Shown here one piece after another: positions 1 through 7,107 of a stretch of 16,607 nucleotides of DNA. The translations under genes were made by a program, and so were the position numbers. This DNA is from Bacteroidales bacterium (GTDB lineage: Bacteria; Bacteroidota; Bacteroidia; Bacteroidales; F082): positions 1-16,607 of the forward strand of contig CAAGMM010000330.1 of the NCBI GenBank assembly GCA_900771045.1, written 5' to 3'. Under the pieces are notes generated by a model. The model saw nothing but the letters and a program-made list of their open reading frames with translations, did not search any database and was not told the origin of the DNA. Position 1 is the stretch's first letter; the number at the start of each line of letters is the position of its first letter.

Positions 1-22
1 CTAGGATAATTGCATGATTCAT
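1..22 (-). CDS. 5' end of a probable nucleotidyltransferase, cut by the window edge
   Basis: Only the first seven codons are visible. They read M-N-H-A-I-I-L, and an eighth codon begins with G at the edge. This matches the usual N-terminus of nucleotidyltransferases (IspD, LicC and RmlA types), where a hydrophobic strand leads into an A-G-G or A-A-G nucleotide-binding loop. The ATG lies 23 bases after the FGGY kinase stop, and a G-rich stretch (AGGGTGG) sits about 5 bases before it as a plausible ribosome binding site, unusual among the A-rich leaders here. The other nearby ATG (13-15) meets a stop within five codons. If correct, the locus has a second activating enzyme next to the IspD-like one. 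Seven residues cannot establish the family, so this is a weak call. Confidence 0.4.
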
Positions 23-45
23 AGAAGCCACCCTATTGGCAAATC

Positions 46-1575
46 TTACTTATAGATTTCTTTATTTGTCACTTGCAAACACTCAAACCACCTGTCAAAT
101 GCCTCTTCATATACAGGCACGACTTCCGGATTAGGAGTGTAGATCTCCTTTACGTGAACACATTTCTCCACAGCCTCTGATGCATCCGCAAACAAGCCAG
201 CGCCTACACCGGCCAGCATTGCTGCACCAAGGCATCCGAGTTCTGCGACCTCAGTCAATTCAATTGGTTTGTTGAAGATATCTGCAAACATCTGGCACCA
301 ATATGGGCTCTTCGCTACACCACCACAGAGACGGATTGTATGCATTTCCTTTCCATAGAGGATTTCATTCATTTTCAGAATATCCTTCATCTCAAAGCAT
401 ATACCTTCCAAAACCGCTTCAGCAAGATCAGCCTTGGATGTACCAAGGTTGATACCAAAGAAAGCTCCCCTTGCCTTTTCGTTCTTAATACGCGTATGCG
501 AACCTTGGAAACAGGTCAATGCTGTAACGCCATTTGCTCCTGGCTTTGAGTTTTCAGCTATTGAGGTTATGATGTTATAAGGGTCTATCTTCATCAGCTT
601 TGCTGTGGCCGATTCCATAGAGCACATCTCATCACGGAACCAGCGGAAAGAAGAAGCACCCGTATTGGTCATAATATAGAACTGGTAGTTCCCGAAACCC
701 GGATTCGAGCGGACAGTAATACGTTTGTTCGGATCAAGTTCCTGTTTGTCTGTAATGCATATTGAGACTCCAGCCGTTCCCATAACCAATAACTGAGTTC
801 CAGAAATATTTGCTCCGGCACCGGTTGCGCAACAATTTGTATCAAGACCGCCGGAACATACTTTACATCCAACAGGAAGTCCTGTCTTTTGAGACACGTC
901 AGCCTTTACACAACCTACAACTTTCCCAGGAGTATGAACTGGTGTTGGCAACATCTCTTTAGTCACATTGAAAAGTCCCATCATATACTCATCCCACTCG
1001 TTGGTCTTATAGTCGGCCATCGAAAGGAAATTTATACAACCTTCATCCACAAAGAAGCCATCAGCACCATACTGGCGAAGGAAATAATCCTGATGAGAGC
1101 AAATATGTTTCACGCGAGCCCAATTCTCAGGTTCATATTTCTGAATCCATCGCAGGACTGGGATATTGTATGTTCCATACATCATACCTCCTGTATTCCA
1201 ATAACGGTCAGCATCTACTTCCTTCTGCAATTCTGGCAGCATATCAACGTAACGCAAATCCTGCCATCCGATGGTATGATTGCGAACCGGTTGCTCATTC
1301 TCGTCAAGCAGCACCATTGTAATACCCTGATTGGAATGGCTTATTGCAACTATATCCTCTGCCTTTACACCCTTACGGCTTGCAGAAACGATAGACTCAC
1401 GAATGCAAGTGAATACTGCATCCTTGATTTCTTCTATGTCCTGTTCAACCCATCCGGGATGAGGATAGTAACTTGGATATTCTCTCGATGCCGAAGAAAC
1501 CAAAACTCCAGTCTCGTCAAAAAGGCAAGCTTTGCATCCTGTCGTGCCTTCGTCAACTCCCATTAAGTATTTCAT
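46..1575 (-). CDS. FGGY-family carbohydrate kinase
   Basis: Predicted cytoplasmic ATP-dependent kinase of a sugar or polyol (the family includes xylulokinase, ribulokinase, glycerol and erythritol kinases). The 509 residues match the family's usual length. Visible features are the N-terminal phosphate loop at residues 6-15 (GVDEGTTGCK), a substrate-side W104-Q-D-x-R motif, the likely catalytic Asp245 in SGGLDTN, and the C-terminal adenosine-site motif CGGVAKS at 417-423. The ATG at 1575 puts the phosphate loop at the normal distance from the N-terminus. It starts 17 bases after the IspD-like gene and is two genes from licD, so the phosphorylated product is probably the substrate for CDP activation rather than a catabolic intermediate. 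The residues seen do not identify the substrate; a pentitol, pentulose or other short polyol is the best guess from context. Confidence 0.88.
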   Translation of the reverse strand: MKYLMGVDEGTTGCKACLFDETGVLVSSASREYPSYYPHPGWVEQDIEEIKDAVFTCIRESIVSASRKGVKAEDIVAISHSNQGITMVLLDENEQPVRNHTIGWQDLRYVDMLPELQKEVDADRYWNTGGMMYGTYNIPVLRWIQKYEPENWARVKHICSHQDYFLRQYGADGFFVDEGCINFLSMADYKTNEWDEYMMGLFNVTKEMLPTPVHTPGKVVGCVKADVSQKTGLPVGCKVCSGGLDTNCCATGAGANISGTQLLVMGTAGVSICITDKQELDPNKRITVRSNPGFGNYQFYIMTNTGASSFRWFRDEMCSMESATAKLMKIDPYNIITSIAENSKPGANGVTALTCFQGSHTRIKNEKARGAFFGINLGTSKADLAEAVLEGICFEMKDILKMNEILYGKEMHTIRLCGGVAKSPYWCQMFADIFNKPIELTEVAELGCLGAAMLAGVGAGLFADASEAVEKCVHVKEIYTPNPEVVPVYEEAFDRWFECLQVTNKEIYK

Positions 1576-1592
1576 ACCAGTGTATTTTAAGA

Positions 1593-2309
1593 TTAATATC
1601 TGTTTTGAATTTTAAGAACTGCTTCAAAGATTTCCACATCCTCTTTGTAAGTGGCGTGCAACATATTTGTGGTCGTATCCAATGAGAACCACAGAGGTTC
1701 ACCTACTGCCACCCATAGAGTAGGCATATAAGAACGGAGTTCCGTCTCAATATGCTCATTATAAGCTTTGTGGTATATTCTGTCAAGTTTTCCGAAAGTT
1801 GAAGTCCAAGGCATATTGAGGGTCTTATGACTTTCCTTGAAATTGATTTTTGTCGATGACAATCCATCCTCGGTATATGCCAGATTATATTTGCACTGCA
1901 TACAGGCAAATGCGCTTCCGTGTTCTTTGCAAACTCTCAAGGAGTCCGCTATGATGGCTTCATTGACGAACGGGCTACTGCTCATAACAAACATTAGGAC
2001 ATCATCATCCGATACTTTGCCTTCAAGATTGAAAATGCCGTTGCGAGTGGAATCCTGACAGGTATCGCCTCCATCACAAACCCATCTGACTTTGGTAATC
2101 TTATACTCCTCTGCAAGTTTCCAGACATGATCAATCCAGTCTTTATGGCATACAATCTCTATCGCATCGATATTTGGTGACTGTTCATAAACTTCCAGAC
2201 AAAAAATGATGAGCGGTTTTTTGCTCCCCCCAATTTCAATAAACTGTTTCGGACGACCTGCGTCCATCCTTTCGCCAGTTCCACCGGCAAGCATTACGGC
2301 AATGTTCAT
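1593..2309 (-). CDS. IspD/TarI-like cytidylyltransferase with divergent active-site loop
   Basis: Predicted CTP:polyol-phosphate (or sugar-phosphate) cytidylyltransferase, 238 residues, near the usual IspD/TarI length. The N-terminal nucleotide-binding part is typical: MLAGGTGERM at 6-15, RPKQF at 19-23, and GGDT-x-Q-x-S-x-R-N-G at 80-91. The next signature, usually H-D-A-A-R-P, reads V-M-S-S-S-P at 108-113, so the metal-binding Asp and following Arg of true IspD are missing. The C-terminal part, which normally carries T-D-(D/E)-A-S and a T-x-P-E-D-L ending, is also diverged. A housekeeping isoprenoid role is therefore unlikely. The start lies 3 bases after the licD stop and the stop 17 bases before the FGGY kinase. 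Together these suggest kinase, then cytidylyltransferase, then LicD transferase. An inactive or differently specific paralogue is the main alternative. Confidence 0.8.
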   Translation of the reverse strand: MNIAVMLAGGTGERMDAGRPKQFIEIGGSKKPLIIFCLEVYEQSPNIDAIEIVCHKDWIDHVWKLAEEYKITKVRWVCDGGDTCQDSTRNGIFNLEGKVSDDDVLMFVMSSSPFVNEAIIADSLRVCKEHGSAFACMQCKYNLAYTEDGLSSTKINFKESHKTLNMPWTSTFGKLDRIYHKAYNEHIETELRSYMPTLWVAVGEPLWFSLDTTTNMLHATYKEDVEIFEAVLKIQNRY

Positions 2310-2312
2310 ACA

Positions 2313-3263
2313 TTATTTCCTATAAATCGCATCTAATACACATTGTTTATACCCCCCCCCATTAGATTCTTGATATTCAAGATATGATTTGTCAAGATCT
2401 AAAAAATAACCAGTATGCCAGCATCCTCTTTTATCTACTGGAGGAAACTCCATATAATTACCGAAACCAATCTTTAAAACTTGGTCCCATCCTGCAGGCA
2501 CAGACATCTTGATATTTTCGTAATCCATCATGACTGTTGATTCAAAACAATCTGCAGGCCACACCAATCTTTTTGCTGGATATACTGTACATACTGCCAC
2601 TGCCAGATAATCCGACTTCTCTATACGGGTAGCAAGCTTTGTTAGCTTTTCAAATTCAGATAGAGGATCGTCAGTTTGATATTTTTTATAATTTTCCAAC
2701 TGGCGTGTATTTAGATAGGCTTCAGAACCTCTTTTCATATAGGAGGAACATTTCATAATCGACTCATTTATCCGTTCGCTATATTCATCTGCTTCCTCTG
2801 GTATTGAATAATCCAAAGGAAAAATGTCAATAGCAACTCCTTGGTTAAACATCGCATTTTTAAATGGTAATGAAATTGATGTTGTATTGCTATTTCTGAA
2901 TTTTGCAAATGATATATAATAGCCAGGAGAGGTCTTTGGTGTTTGAAGGAAATATGGACTCTTAAATTCCGAATATAATTGATTACATAAAATATCGTAA
3001 TCCTTTCTCGGCATGCAAATATCAATATCATCATCCCAAGGTATAAACCCTTTGTGTCTAACAGCACCTAAAAGAGTACCACCAATGGCATAGTACCTCA
3101 AATTATGCTCTTTACATACCCTTTCAAATTCCAAATAAAGGTCGATTTGTATAGCCCATAATTTTTTACGACTCTCATCTACATAAAAATCGCAGATGGT
3201 CTCTGGTTTGAAGAATCTTTCTGGCAAGATTCCTTCTTTGATTATTCTTTCACATTCTGTCAT
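2313..3263 (-). CDS. LicD-family phosphotransferase
   Basis: LicD-family proteins transfer a phosphorylated group (phosphocholine in Haemophilus and pneumococcus, ribitol phosphate in the animal homologues fukutin and FKRP) from a CDP-linked donor onto a glycan. The diagnostic core is clear: GGTLLGAVRH at residues 61-70 and the acidic PWDDDID at 75-81, followed by R86-K-D-Y-D. There is no obvious signal peptide or membrane segment, so it probably works on the cytoplasmic side. The 316 residues fit the family. Its ATG overlaps the GNAT stop as ATGA, which indicates translational coupling. No LicA choline kinase is present, and the neighbouring FGGY kinase and IspD-like enzyme point to a polyol or sugar phosphate donor. 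Residues 302-304 (Gly-Gly-Gly) are encoded by nine consecutive Gs, described separately. The base composition is markedly AT-rich. Confidence 0.87.
   Translation of the reverse strand: MTECERIIKEGILPERFFKPETICDFYVDESRKKLWAIQIDLYLEFERVCKEHNLRYYAIGGTLLGAVRHKGFIPWDDDIDICMPRKDYDILCNQLYSEFKSPYFLQTPKTSPGYYISFAKFRNSNTTSISLPFKNAMFNQGVAIDIFPLDYSIPEEADEYSERINESIMKCSSYMKRGSEAYLNTRQLENYKKYQTDDPLSEFEKLTKLATRIEKSDYLAVAVCTVYPAKRLVWPADCFESTVMMDYENIKMSVPAGWDQVLKIGFGNYMEFPPVDKRGCWHTGYFLDLDKSYLEYQESNGGGYKQCVLDAIYRK
2352..2360 (-). repeat. Nine-G homopolymer tract in the licD coding sequence
   Basis: Nine consecutive Gs on the coding strand (nine Cs on the plus strand) encode Gly302-Gly304 of LicD, 12 codons before the stop. 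All three codons are GGG, although any glycine codon would do, in an otherwise AT-rich gene. Working through the frames, loss of one G brings a TAG six codons after the tract (I-N-N-V-Y-stop), and gain of one G brings a TAA after one extra residue. Either slip would replace or remove the last 12 residues and end translation roughly 25 to 40 bases upstream of the IspD-like start. Tracts of this length are slippage-prone in other bacteria, but variation is not shown here. Confidence 0.85.
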
Positions 3264-3694
3264 AGTTTATTTTCTAATAATAATCGTTCATTATGATCTT
3301 CTATCGCAACAAACCCTTCACGAGTATAGAAATTGCGAGCGTTAGTATTTGATTTGAGAACTTCAAGACGTATGGTTAAATATTCTCCCATTATGCTTTT
3401 ATACAATGCTTCAAACATCGTATGTCCAACTCCACGATGACGTCCGTCTTTATGAACAACAGTCTGGGGAATATAAGCAAAACGTCCTTCCTCATTGAGA
3501 TAGTATGCGATGAAACCAACACACTTCTCATCTAAATACGCAACAATAAAATAGGCATATGTACTTAATTTATCACTATATATCTCGAAGTCCAAACCAT
3601 CGTGGAGTGGATGATCCGACGAGTCATCAAAGTAGTTCAGCAGGTCAAGGACATCCTCTTTGGCTAACCGAATACCAGTCTTTATCTCTATCAT
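3260..3694 (-). CDS. GNAT-family N-acyltransferase
   Basis: Predicted acetyl-CoA (or other acyl-CoA) dependent N-acyltransferase of 144 residues, a normal length for a single GNAT domain. The acyl-CoA pyrophosphate loop is seen as R85-H-R-G-V-G90 after a strand ending in Q-T-V-V, and the C-terminal motif N-x-N-A-R-N-F-Y-x-x-x-G-F lies at about 116-128, as in RimI-type enzymes. The start ATG overlaps the last base of the ATP-grasp stop (TAATG) and its own stop overlaps the licD start (ATGA), so it is tightly coupled to both. A plausible substrate is an amino group on a sugar or amino-acid-like precursor made in this locus, for example the amino sugar formed by the DegT enzyme, but the sequence does not identify it. 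Confidence 0.8.
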   Translation of the reverse strand: MIEIKTGIRLAKEDVLDLLNYFDDSSDHPLHDGLDFEIYSDKLSTYAYFIVAYLDEKCVGFIAYYLNEEGRFAYIPQTVVHKDGRHRGVGHTMFEALYKSIMGEYLTIRLEVLKSNTNARNFYTREGFVAIEDHNERLLLENKL

Positions 3695-4908
3695 TAATTG
3701 ACTTTCACATTAATAAAACTCTCAATATTCTTTATCACCTCGAACATCTGTTCCATACTATCATATTTGAGGATAAACTCTCCTATGCAGTCCTGGGCGT
3801 CCCGGAAGCGATGAACTTGATCTCCGACTTTAAGGTCATTCACGAAATCAACAAGGTGATTCTTTTCGAATTGTTTGTCAAAGCTTATGCTCTGGAATGC
3901 CCCAGTCACATTTGAATGAACCATATAGTTTGACCAAAAACCATTGATAGGCATTTCTCGCTTTCCTTCAAGGATAGAGAGATCTATATGGTCTCCTGCG
4001 GCTGCCTGAATCACCCAGGCCACCATATTTACGCCTGTCGCACACTCCGTAACCTGAGGTATAAGCGAGCCACCTGAGCGAGCCCCAAGTTCAAGAAGGT
4101 ACACCTTGTCGTCTTCTCCTACAATAGCTTCAACATTGTATGCATTGCTCTTCATATTCAAAAGAGCCATCAGTCGCTGAAGTTGTTCTTCAAGATCTTC
4201 GATGTACTTGTGGTCCATCTGGAACGGCCAGCACTCACCGAGAGGTGCAAAATCCTTGTCACAATTTGGATCGTAAAATTCATTGCCAAGACAGTGAAAT
4301 ACGAGTTTGCCATCTACTGAAAATGCGTCACCGGAAATCTGATGACCTTTCTTCACTATAAATTCCTCAACCAAAAACCGTTTTCCCCTCGAATAGTGCA
4401 ATGCATCTTCCACAAAAGCCTTCAGCTGCGATTTGTCGGTCATTTTGTTAATGCCCTTACTACCTGAAGAGTCAACGGGTTTGACCATTACAGGAAGGTG
4501 AAATTCATCAATGTGCTGTAAAGCGTCTTCATATCGAGTGAATCCCATAGCCTTTGGACAATTAAACCCGTTCTTTTGCAGAAAATCACGAAAAAGGTCC
4601 TTGTTGGAAAGAATCTCCACAGATTTGTATGGAGAAGTGGGCAGCCCAAGCTGTTCACAGACGTATGCCGCAGTGGGAGCAGCGGGATCGGAGGCATAGG
4701 CAACAACTCCGTCCACTTTCAATTCTGTGGCAAGTTTAAGAACCGCCTCTTTGTCGGTCGTGCTAACATTGTGATATTCATCAGCAAATTTGTGTCCCGG
4801 ATTCTCCGGCAAATAATCTGCGGTAATCACATAATAGCCGAGACGTTTTGCCTCTTTTATGGCAAAGGTCTGATACAAAGACCCTCCCAACATCAAAAGC
4901 CTTTTCAT
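3694..4908 (-). CDS. ATP-grasp carboxylate-amine ligase
   Basis: Predicted ATP-dependent ligase joining a carboxylate to an amine (or related nucleophile) through an acyl-phosphate. The 404 residues show an N-terminal Rossmann-like pre-ATP-grasp domain (MKRLLMLGGSLYQ, then Y-Y-V-I-T-A-D at 25-31), the ATP-grasp lysine in VKP (Lys143), a glycine-rich loop S147-S-G-S-K-G, and Mg-binding glutamates in Y-N-V-E (Glu260) and L-E-L-G-A-R-S-G-G (Glu273). This resembles the PurK/carbamoyl-phosphate-synthetase-like branch that includes many orphan ligases in natural-product and capsule loci. It starts 5 bases after the class I aminotransferase stop, which suggests it uses that enzyme's amino-acid-type product or attaches an amino acid to a sugar amine or uronic acid. 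The exact partners cannot be read from the sequence. Confidence 0.85.
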   Translation of the reverse strand: MKRLLMLGGSLYQTFAIKEAKRLGYYVITADYLPENPGHKFADEYHNVSTTDKEAVLKLATELKVDGVVAYASDPAAPTAAYVCEQLGLPTSPYKSVEILSNKDLFRDFLQKNGFNCPKAMGFTRYEDALQHIDEFHLPVMVKPVDSSGSKGINKMTDKSQLKAFVEDALHYSRGKRFLVEEFIVKKGHQISGDAFSVDGKLVFHCLGNEFYDPNCDKDFAPLGECWPFQMDHKYIEDLEEQLQRLMALLNMKSNAYNVEAIVGEDDKVYLLELGARSGGSLIPQVTECATGVNMVAWVIQAAAGDHIDLSILEGKREMPINGFWSNYMVHSNVTGAFQSISFDKQFEKNHLVDFVNDLKVGDQVHRFRDAQDCIGEFILKYDSMEQMFEVIKNIESFINVKVN

Positions 4909-4913
4909 ACTAG

Positions 4914-6074
4914 TTACAGAGAGTTTACGAAGGCAGCAATACGCTTTGTACCTTCTATTATTTTATCTTCTTCAATGGTAAATGCTATCCGAATGTATTT
5001 ATCGCAACTTTTGCCATATCCTATTCCCGGGACAACCGCTACACGATTATTTCTCAGCAAAGCATGGGCAAACTCTATGGAAGTCATTCCGGTTTCAGAA
5101 ATGTCCACCATCATATAAAATGTCGCCTCTGGGCGGAAACACTTGATCTTTGGCAAATCCTTGAGGCCATCATAAAGAACATTCATTCTCTTGGTAAATA
5201 TGTCAACCATATTCTTGGAATAGTCTTCTTTACCACTCAAAGCCTCAATACCTGCATACTGAGAAGGGAGAGGAGCGCAAGCTGCCACATTTTCTTGAAT
5301 CTTAGTCATTGCGGCTATCACTTCCTCTGGACCAAGAATATATCCCAGACGATACCCTGTCATACAAAACTCCTTGGAGAGAGAATTAATCAAAATTGTT
5401 CTTTCTCTCATACCCTCGATATTCACAATGCTTCTGTACTGAACATCACCATATATCAGGCACTTATATACCTCATCGGAAATAACAATCAGATTGTGCC
5501 TGATTGCAATTTCAGCCAGTGCCTGAATCTTGTCCTGAGGTATTATCTTGCCCGATGGATTGGACGGCGTATTAATGACAATCGCTTTGGTTTTGTCTGT
5601 TATGGCCTTTTCGACATCCTCAACGTTAAAAGAAAGAGGTTCAGCATCAGGGTTGTCAACTATCACTGGTTTTGCATGACAAAGCTGCACCATTTGAACA
5701 TAATTGACATAATACGGAGCCGGGATAACGACTTCATCTCCTTCATCAAGAAATGAAAGGAAAGCAAGGTAAAGGCCTTCCATAGCACCCACTGACACCA
5801 TTATTTCTTTAACCGGGTCGTATGAAAGATTCTCCGTTCTTTTATAATATTCGCTTATCGTTTGGCGCAACTCTAATAAACCAGCATTCTGGGAATATCG
5901 AGTCTTACCTTGTTGAATCGCCCGACATGCGGCATCTTTAATAGCCTGATGCGGCTGAACATCGGGATCACCAAGTGTAAAATCAACAACGTCATCCATC
6001 GTCTTGGCAAGATTGAAAATGCTGCGAATCAACGACGGCTCTATGGAGTTGGCTACTTTAGATAGTTCTATCAT
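4914..6074 (-). CDS. Class I/II PLP-dependent aminotransferase
   Basis: Fold-type I aminotransferase of 386 residues (aspartate-aminotransferase-like subgroup) that converts a 2-oxo acid to an amino acid, or the reverse. Visible catalytic features are N-T-P-S-N-P-S-G at 168-175 (Asn172 binds PLP), Asp200 and Tyr203 in S-D-E-V-Y, the Schiff-base Lys234 in N-S-L-S-K, Arg242 in G-Y-R-L-G-Y, and a C-terminal substrate-carboxylate Arg in Y-I-R-I-A-F. It lies between the PfkB kinase (5 bases upstream) and the ATP-grasp gene (5 bases downstream). That placement suggests it transaminates a keto acid made by the aldolase and kinase, feeding the ligase. It is unrelated to the DegT-type sugar aminotransferase further upstream. 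A housekeeping aspartate or aromatic aminotransferase captured by the locus is possible but less likely given the packing. Confidence 0.87.
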   Translation of the reverse strand: MIELSKVANSIEPSLIRSIFNLAKTMDDVVDFTLGDPDVQPHQAIKDAACRAIQQGKTRYSQNAGLLELRQTISEYYKRTENLSYDPVKEIMVSVGAMEGLYLAFLSFLDEGDEVVIPAPYYVNYVQMVQLCHAKPVIVDNPDAEPLSFNVEDVEKAITDKTKAIVINTPSNPSGKIIPQDKIQALAEIAIRHNLIVISDEVYKCLIYGDVQYRSIVNIEGMRERTILINSLSKEFCMTGYRLGYILGPEEVIAAMTKIQENVAACAPLPSQYAGIEALSGKEDYSKNMVDIFTKRMNVLYDGLKDLPKIKCFRPEATFYMMVDISETGMTSIEFAHALLRNNRVAVVPGIGYGKSCDKYIRIAFTIEEDKIIEGTKRIAAFVNSL

Positions 6075-6079
6075 AATAA

Positions 6080-7102
6080 TTATCTTTGAATTCGTCCTGA
6101 CCCATGACCCTTAAGCAGAGCTTCAACTTCCTCAACCGATACCATATTAAAATCGCCTTCAATGCTATGCTTGAGGCAACTTGCAGCAACAGCAAAGTCA
6201 AGGATGTACTGTGTTTCCTTTTTGTTGATGAAACCATATATCAGACCGGCAGAGAAAGAGTCACCTCCTCCGATTCTATCCACAATGTGAATTGAATATT
6301 TTTTCCCATAATACGTAGTCTTACCGTCATATAATATGGCAGACCAGATGTTGTCGCTTGCTGAGAAAGACTGCCGTAAAGTGATGGCCACGGCTTTGAA
6401 ACCACATTTTTCAGAAAGTTCTTTAGCTACAGCAGAATATGCAATATCGTCAACAAACTCATACTCTTCATCAGTATTTGCGGCTTTTATTCCAAATACA
6501 TCTGATATGTCGGATTCATTAGAAATACAAACATCTATGTATGGCGCAAGTCCTTTCATCACAGAACCGGCCTTCTCGCGGCTCCAGAGTTTGGATCTGT
6601 AATTCAGGTCACAACTTACGGTCAGTCCCTTCTCTTTTGCTTTCTTACATGCTTCCATACATATGTCAGCGACAGAATCACTTAAAGCCGGTGTAATACC
6701 GGAGAAATGAAACCATTCGGCATCTTCAAAAATCGAATCCCAATCATAATCTGAATGACTTGATTTCGAAAAAACGGAATCGTGCCGGTCATAAATCACT
6801 TTTGAAGGTCTTTGGCTCGCACCTTTCTCTGAAAAGTATATTCCCAATCGGCCTTCGCCCTGTTTAATATTGCCTGTAATAACGCCATAACTTCTTACAG
6901 CGTTTATCGCAGATGCCCCAATTTCATGGTTCGGTACTTTCGAGACAAGGGAAACCGGGATTCCGAAATTGGCAAGAGAAACGGCAACATTAGCTTCTGC
7001 ACCGGAGTACTCCACATTGAATGAGTTTGCCTGCAGAATACGTTGATAATTATGGGGTGACAACTTTAGTAAAATTTCCCCGAAAGTGACTACCTTCTGC
7101 AT
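6080..7102 (-). CDS. PfkB-family sugar kinase, 2-dehydro-3-deoxygluconate kinase-like
   Basis: Ribokinase/PfkB-fold kinase of 340 residues, resembling the KDG kinases annotated in Bacteroidota. Motifs seen: substrate-side S33-G-A-E-A-N-V-A-V, C-D-L-N-Y-R at 164-169, and the anion-hole and catalytic motif D275-R-I-G-G-G-D-S-F-S-A-G with catalytic base Asp281. GGGD replaces the more common GAGD. In catabolism such kinases phosphorylate 2-keto-3-deoxy acids. Here it follows an HpcH/HpaI aldolase by only 5 bases inside a polysaccharide locus, so it may phosphorylate the 2-keto-3-deoxy acid that the aldolase makes, or a sugar feeding it. No transporter, dehydratase or regulator of a catabolic KDG pathway is present nearby. 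Its true substrate is unknown. Confidence 0.83.
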   Translation of the reverse strand: MQKVVTFGEILLKLSPHNYQRILQANSFNVEYSGAEANVAVSLANFGIPVSLVSKVPNHEIGASAINAVRSYGVITGNIKQGEGRLGIYFSEKGASQRPSKVIYDRHDSVFSKSSHSDYDWDSIFEDAEWFHFSGITPALSDSVADICMEACKKAKEKGLTVSCDLNYRSKLWSREKAGSVMKGLAPYIDVCISNESDISDVFGIKAANTDEEYEFVDDIAYSAVAKELSEKCGFKAVAITLRQSFSASDNIWSAILYDGKTTYYGKKYSIHIVDRIGGGDSFSAGLIYGFINKKETQYILDFAVAASCLKHSIEGDFNMVSVEEVEALLKGHGSGRIQR

Positions 7103-7107
7103 TGGGA

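Noticed and set aside
889..1566. Long open frame of 225 codons on the plus strand
   Set aside because: It lies wholly inside the FGGY kinase gene on the opposite strand. The translation has no recognisable domain, and the minus-strand frame has clear kinase motifs.
1593..2309. Housekeeping ispD of the isoprenoid pathway
   Set aside because: The active-site H-D-A-A-R-P motif and C-terminal substrate motifs are altered, and the neighbours are a LicD protein and a sugar kinase, so an isoprenoid role is not supported.
4576..5756. Plus-strand open frames of 180 and 230 codons across the ATP-grasp and aminotransferase genes
   Set aside because: Both are antisense to genes with intact catalytic motifs, and their translations resemble no family I know.
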